Assembly (NCBI GenBank): GCA_903884915.1
Contig: CAISGS010000394.1
Coordinates: 1-7,098, forward strand
Origin: an uncultured Caulobacteraceae bacterium
GTDB lineage: Bacteria; Pseudomonadota; Alphaproteobacteria; Caulobacterales; Caulobacteraceae
Length of the DNA: 7,098 nucleotides
Direction of reading: 5' to 3'
Shown here: piece after piece, positions 6,858-7,098 of the stretch
How the letters are laid out: the number at the start of each line of letters is the position of its first letter
Numbering within the stretch: the first letter of the stretch is position 1
Notes under the pieces: model-generated
Told to the model about the DNA's origin: nothing
Seen by the model: only the letters and a program-made list of their open reading frames with translations
Databases searched by the model: none
Translations under genes and position numbers: made by a program

Positions 6858-6912
6858 AGGGCACCATGGATTCAGGATCAGATCAAGAACAAAGACGGAA
6901 CTGAAGTAGAAT

Positions 6913-6929
6913 ATAGTCAATACTATTGA
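6913..6929. repeat. Overlapping short palindromes in the gshB-comM gap
   Basis: Two AT-rich inverted repeats overlap: ATAGT-CAAT-ACTAT (6913-6926) and TCAAT-ACT-ATTGA (6917-6929). They lie mid-gap, about 80 bp upstream of the comM ATG and 33 bp after the gshB stop. The size suits a dimeric repressor site near a comM promoter. I found no convincing -35/-10 pair around it. Too AT-rich and short of U-tract to be a clear gshB terminator. Confidence 0.25.
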
Positions 6930-6961
6930 TGTTTTTGTCGGCTAGGATGGTGAATTGTAGG

Positions 6962-7098
6962 TTAAGATCGAAGAGTTTCAATCCGATCCCAGAGTATTGA
7001 AGAGGCGTCAGCACCACCAAATCGTTTCAACTGTTGGGCTCCGGTTGGCGAGGTGACATTGATCTCAGTTAAGTAGTTTCCGATCACATCAATACCGA
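6962..7098 (-). CDS. gshB: Glutathione synthetase, C-terminal 45 residues (start beyond window)
   Basis: GshB is the cytoplasmic ATP-grasp ligase that joins gamma-glutamylcysteine and glycine with ATP to give glutathione. Only the tail is present: it enters from the right edge with full codons from 7096 and stops at TAA (6964-6962). The visible residues begin [19 protein letters not shown], nearly the same as the conserved GshB end, where the Glu and Asn of [10 protein letters not shown] bind Mg-ATP in the family. About 25 further residues close the protein, a normal length compared with E. coli GshB, so the end is not truncated. Codons here are clearly more AT-rich (TTA, ACT, TCT, CGA, ATA) than in comM. 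The gene is on the same strand as comM, 130 bp upstream of it, an arrangement I recall as common in Alphaproteobacteria. Confidence 0.93.
   Translation of the reverse strand, partial: GIDVIGNYLTEINVTSPTGAQQLKRFGGADASSILWDRIETLRS

Noticed and set aside
6869..6873. GANTC (CcrM methylation-type) site in the comM leader
   Set aside because: Other GANTC sites occur across the window, including inside genes, so this one carries little weight.
6891..6920. TTGACT at 6920-6915 (minus) as a -35 element for comM
   Set aside because: No acceptable -10 lies 16-18 bases downstream, and the hexamer belongs to the palindrome.

Overview
The window reads as GC-rich (roughly 60-70% by eye) chromosomal DNA from an alphaproteobacterium. 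This rests on the protein families, the GC-ending codons, and the gshB-comM(yifB) neighbourhood, which I recall as common in that class. I cannot settle the order or genus. The genes are mostly housekeeping and cell-wall genes plus a cytochrome P450. I see no mobile element, CRISPR array, tRNA or rRNA, and no clear new defence or metabolic system.

Layout. Positions 1-1112 (minus) hold a cytochrome P450, cut by the window edge just after its haem-ligand cysteine. It diverges, across only 45 bp, from a plus-strand pair: an unrecognised 191-residue soluble protein (1158-1733) and glutamate racemase murI (1783-2634). The 3' end of murI overlaps by 20 bp the convergent 3' end of a minus-strand cluster read from right to left: gshB (tail only, 6962-7098), comM/yifB (5230-6831), a soluble hybrid histidine-kinase-like protein (3989-5182) and an AmpG-type muropeptide permease (2615-3952). 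Gaps inside comM-kinase-ampG are 47 and 36 bp, so these three are probably one transcript. The 130-bp gshB-comM gap could hold a separate promoter.

Functional links. MurI makes D-glutamate for peptidoglycan, and AmpG imports muropeptides for recycling, so the convergent pair shares a cell-wall theme. ComM/YifB is an AAA+ helicase linked to natural transformation, and GshB makes glutathione. The most unusual protein is the kinase-like one. It keeps the phospho-acceptor histidine and a complete receiver domain, but its ATP-binding domain has lost the N, G1 and G2 motifs. It may therefore be a phosphotransfer protein rather than an active kinase.

Smaller signals are a nested stem across the murI/ampG convergent ends, a hairpin filling the comM-kinase gap, a perfect DnaA 9-mer just upstream of comM, overlapping palindromes in the gshB-comM gap, and a sharp drop in GC at the right end.
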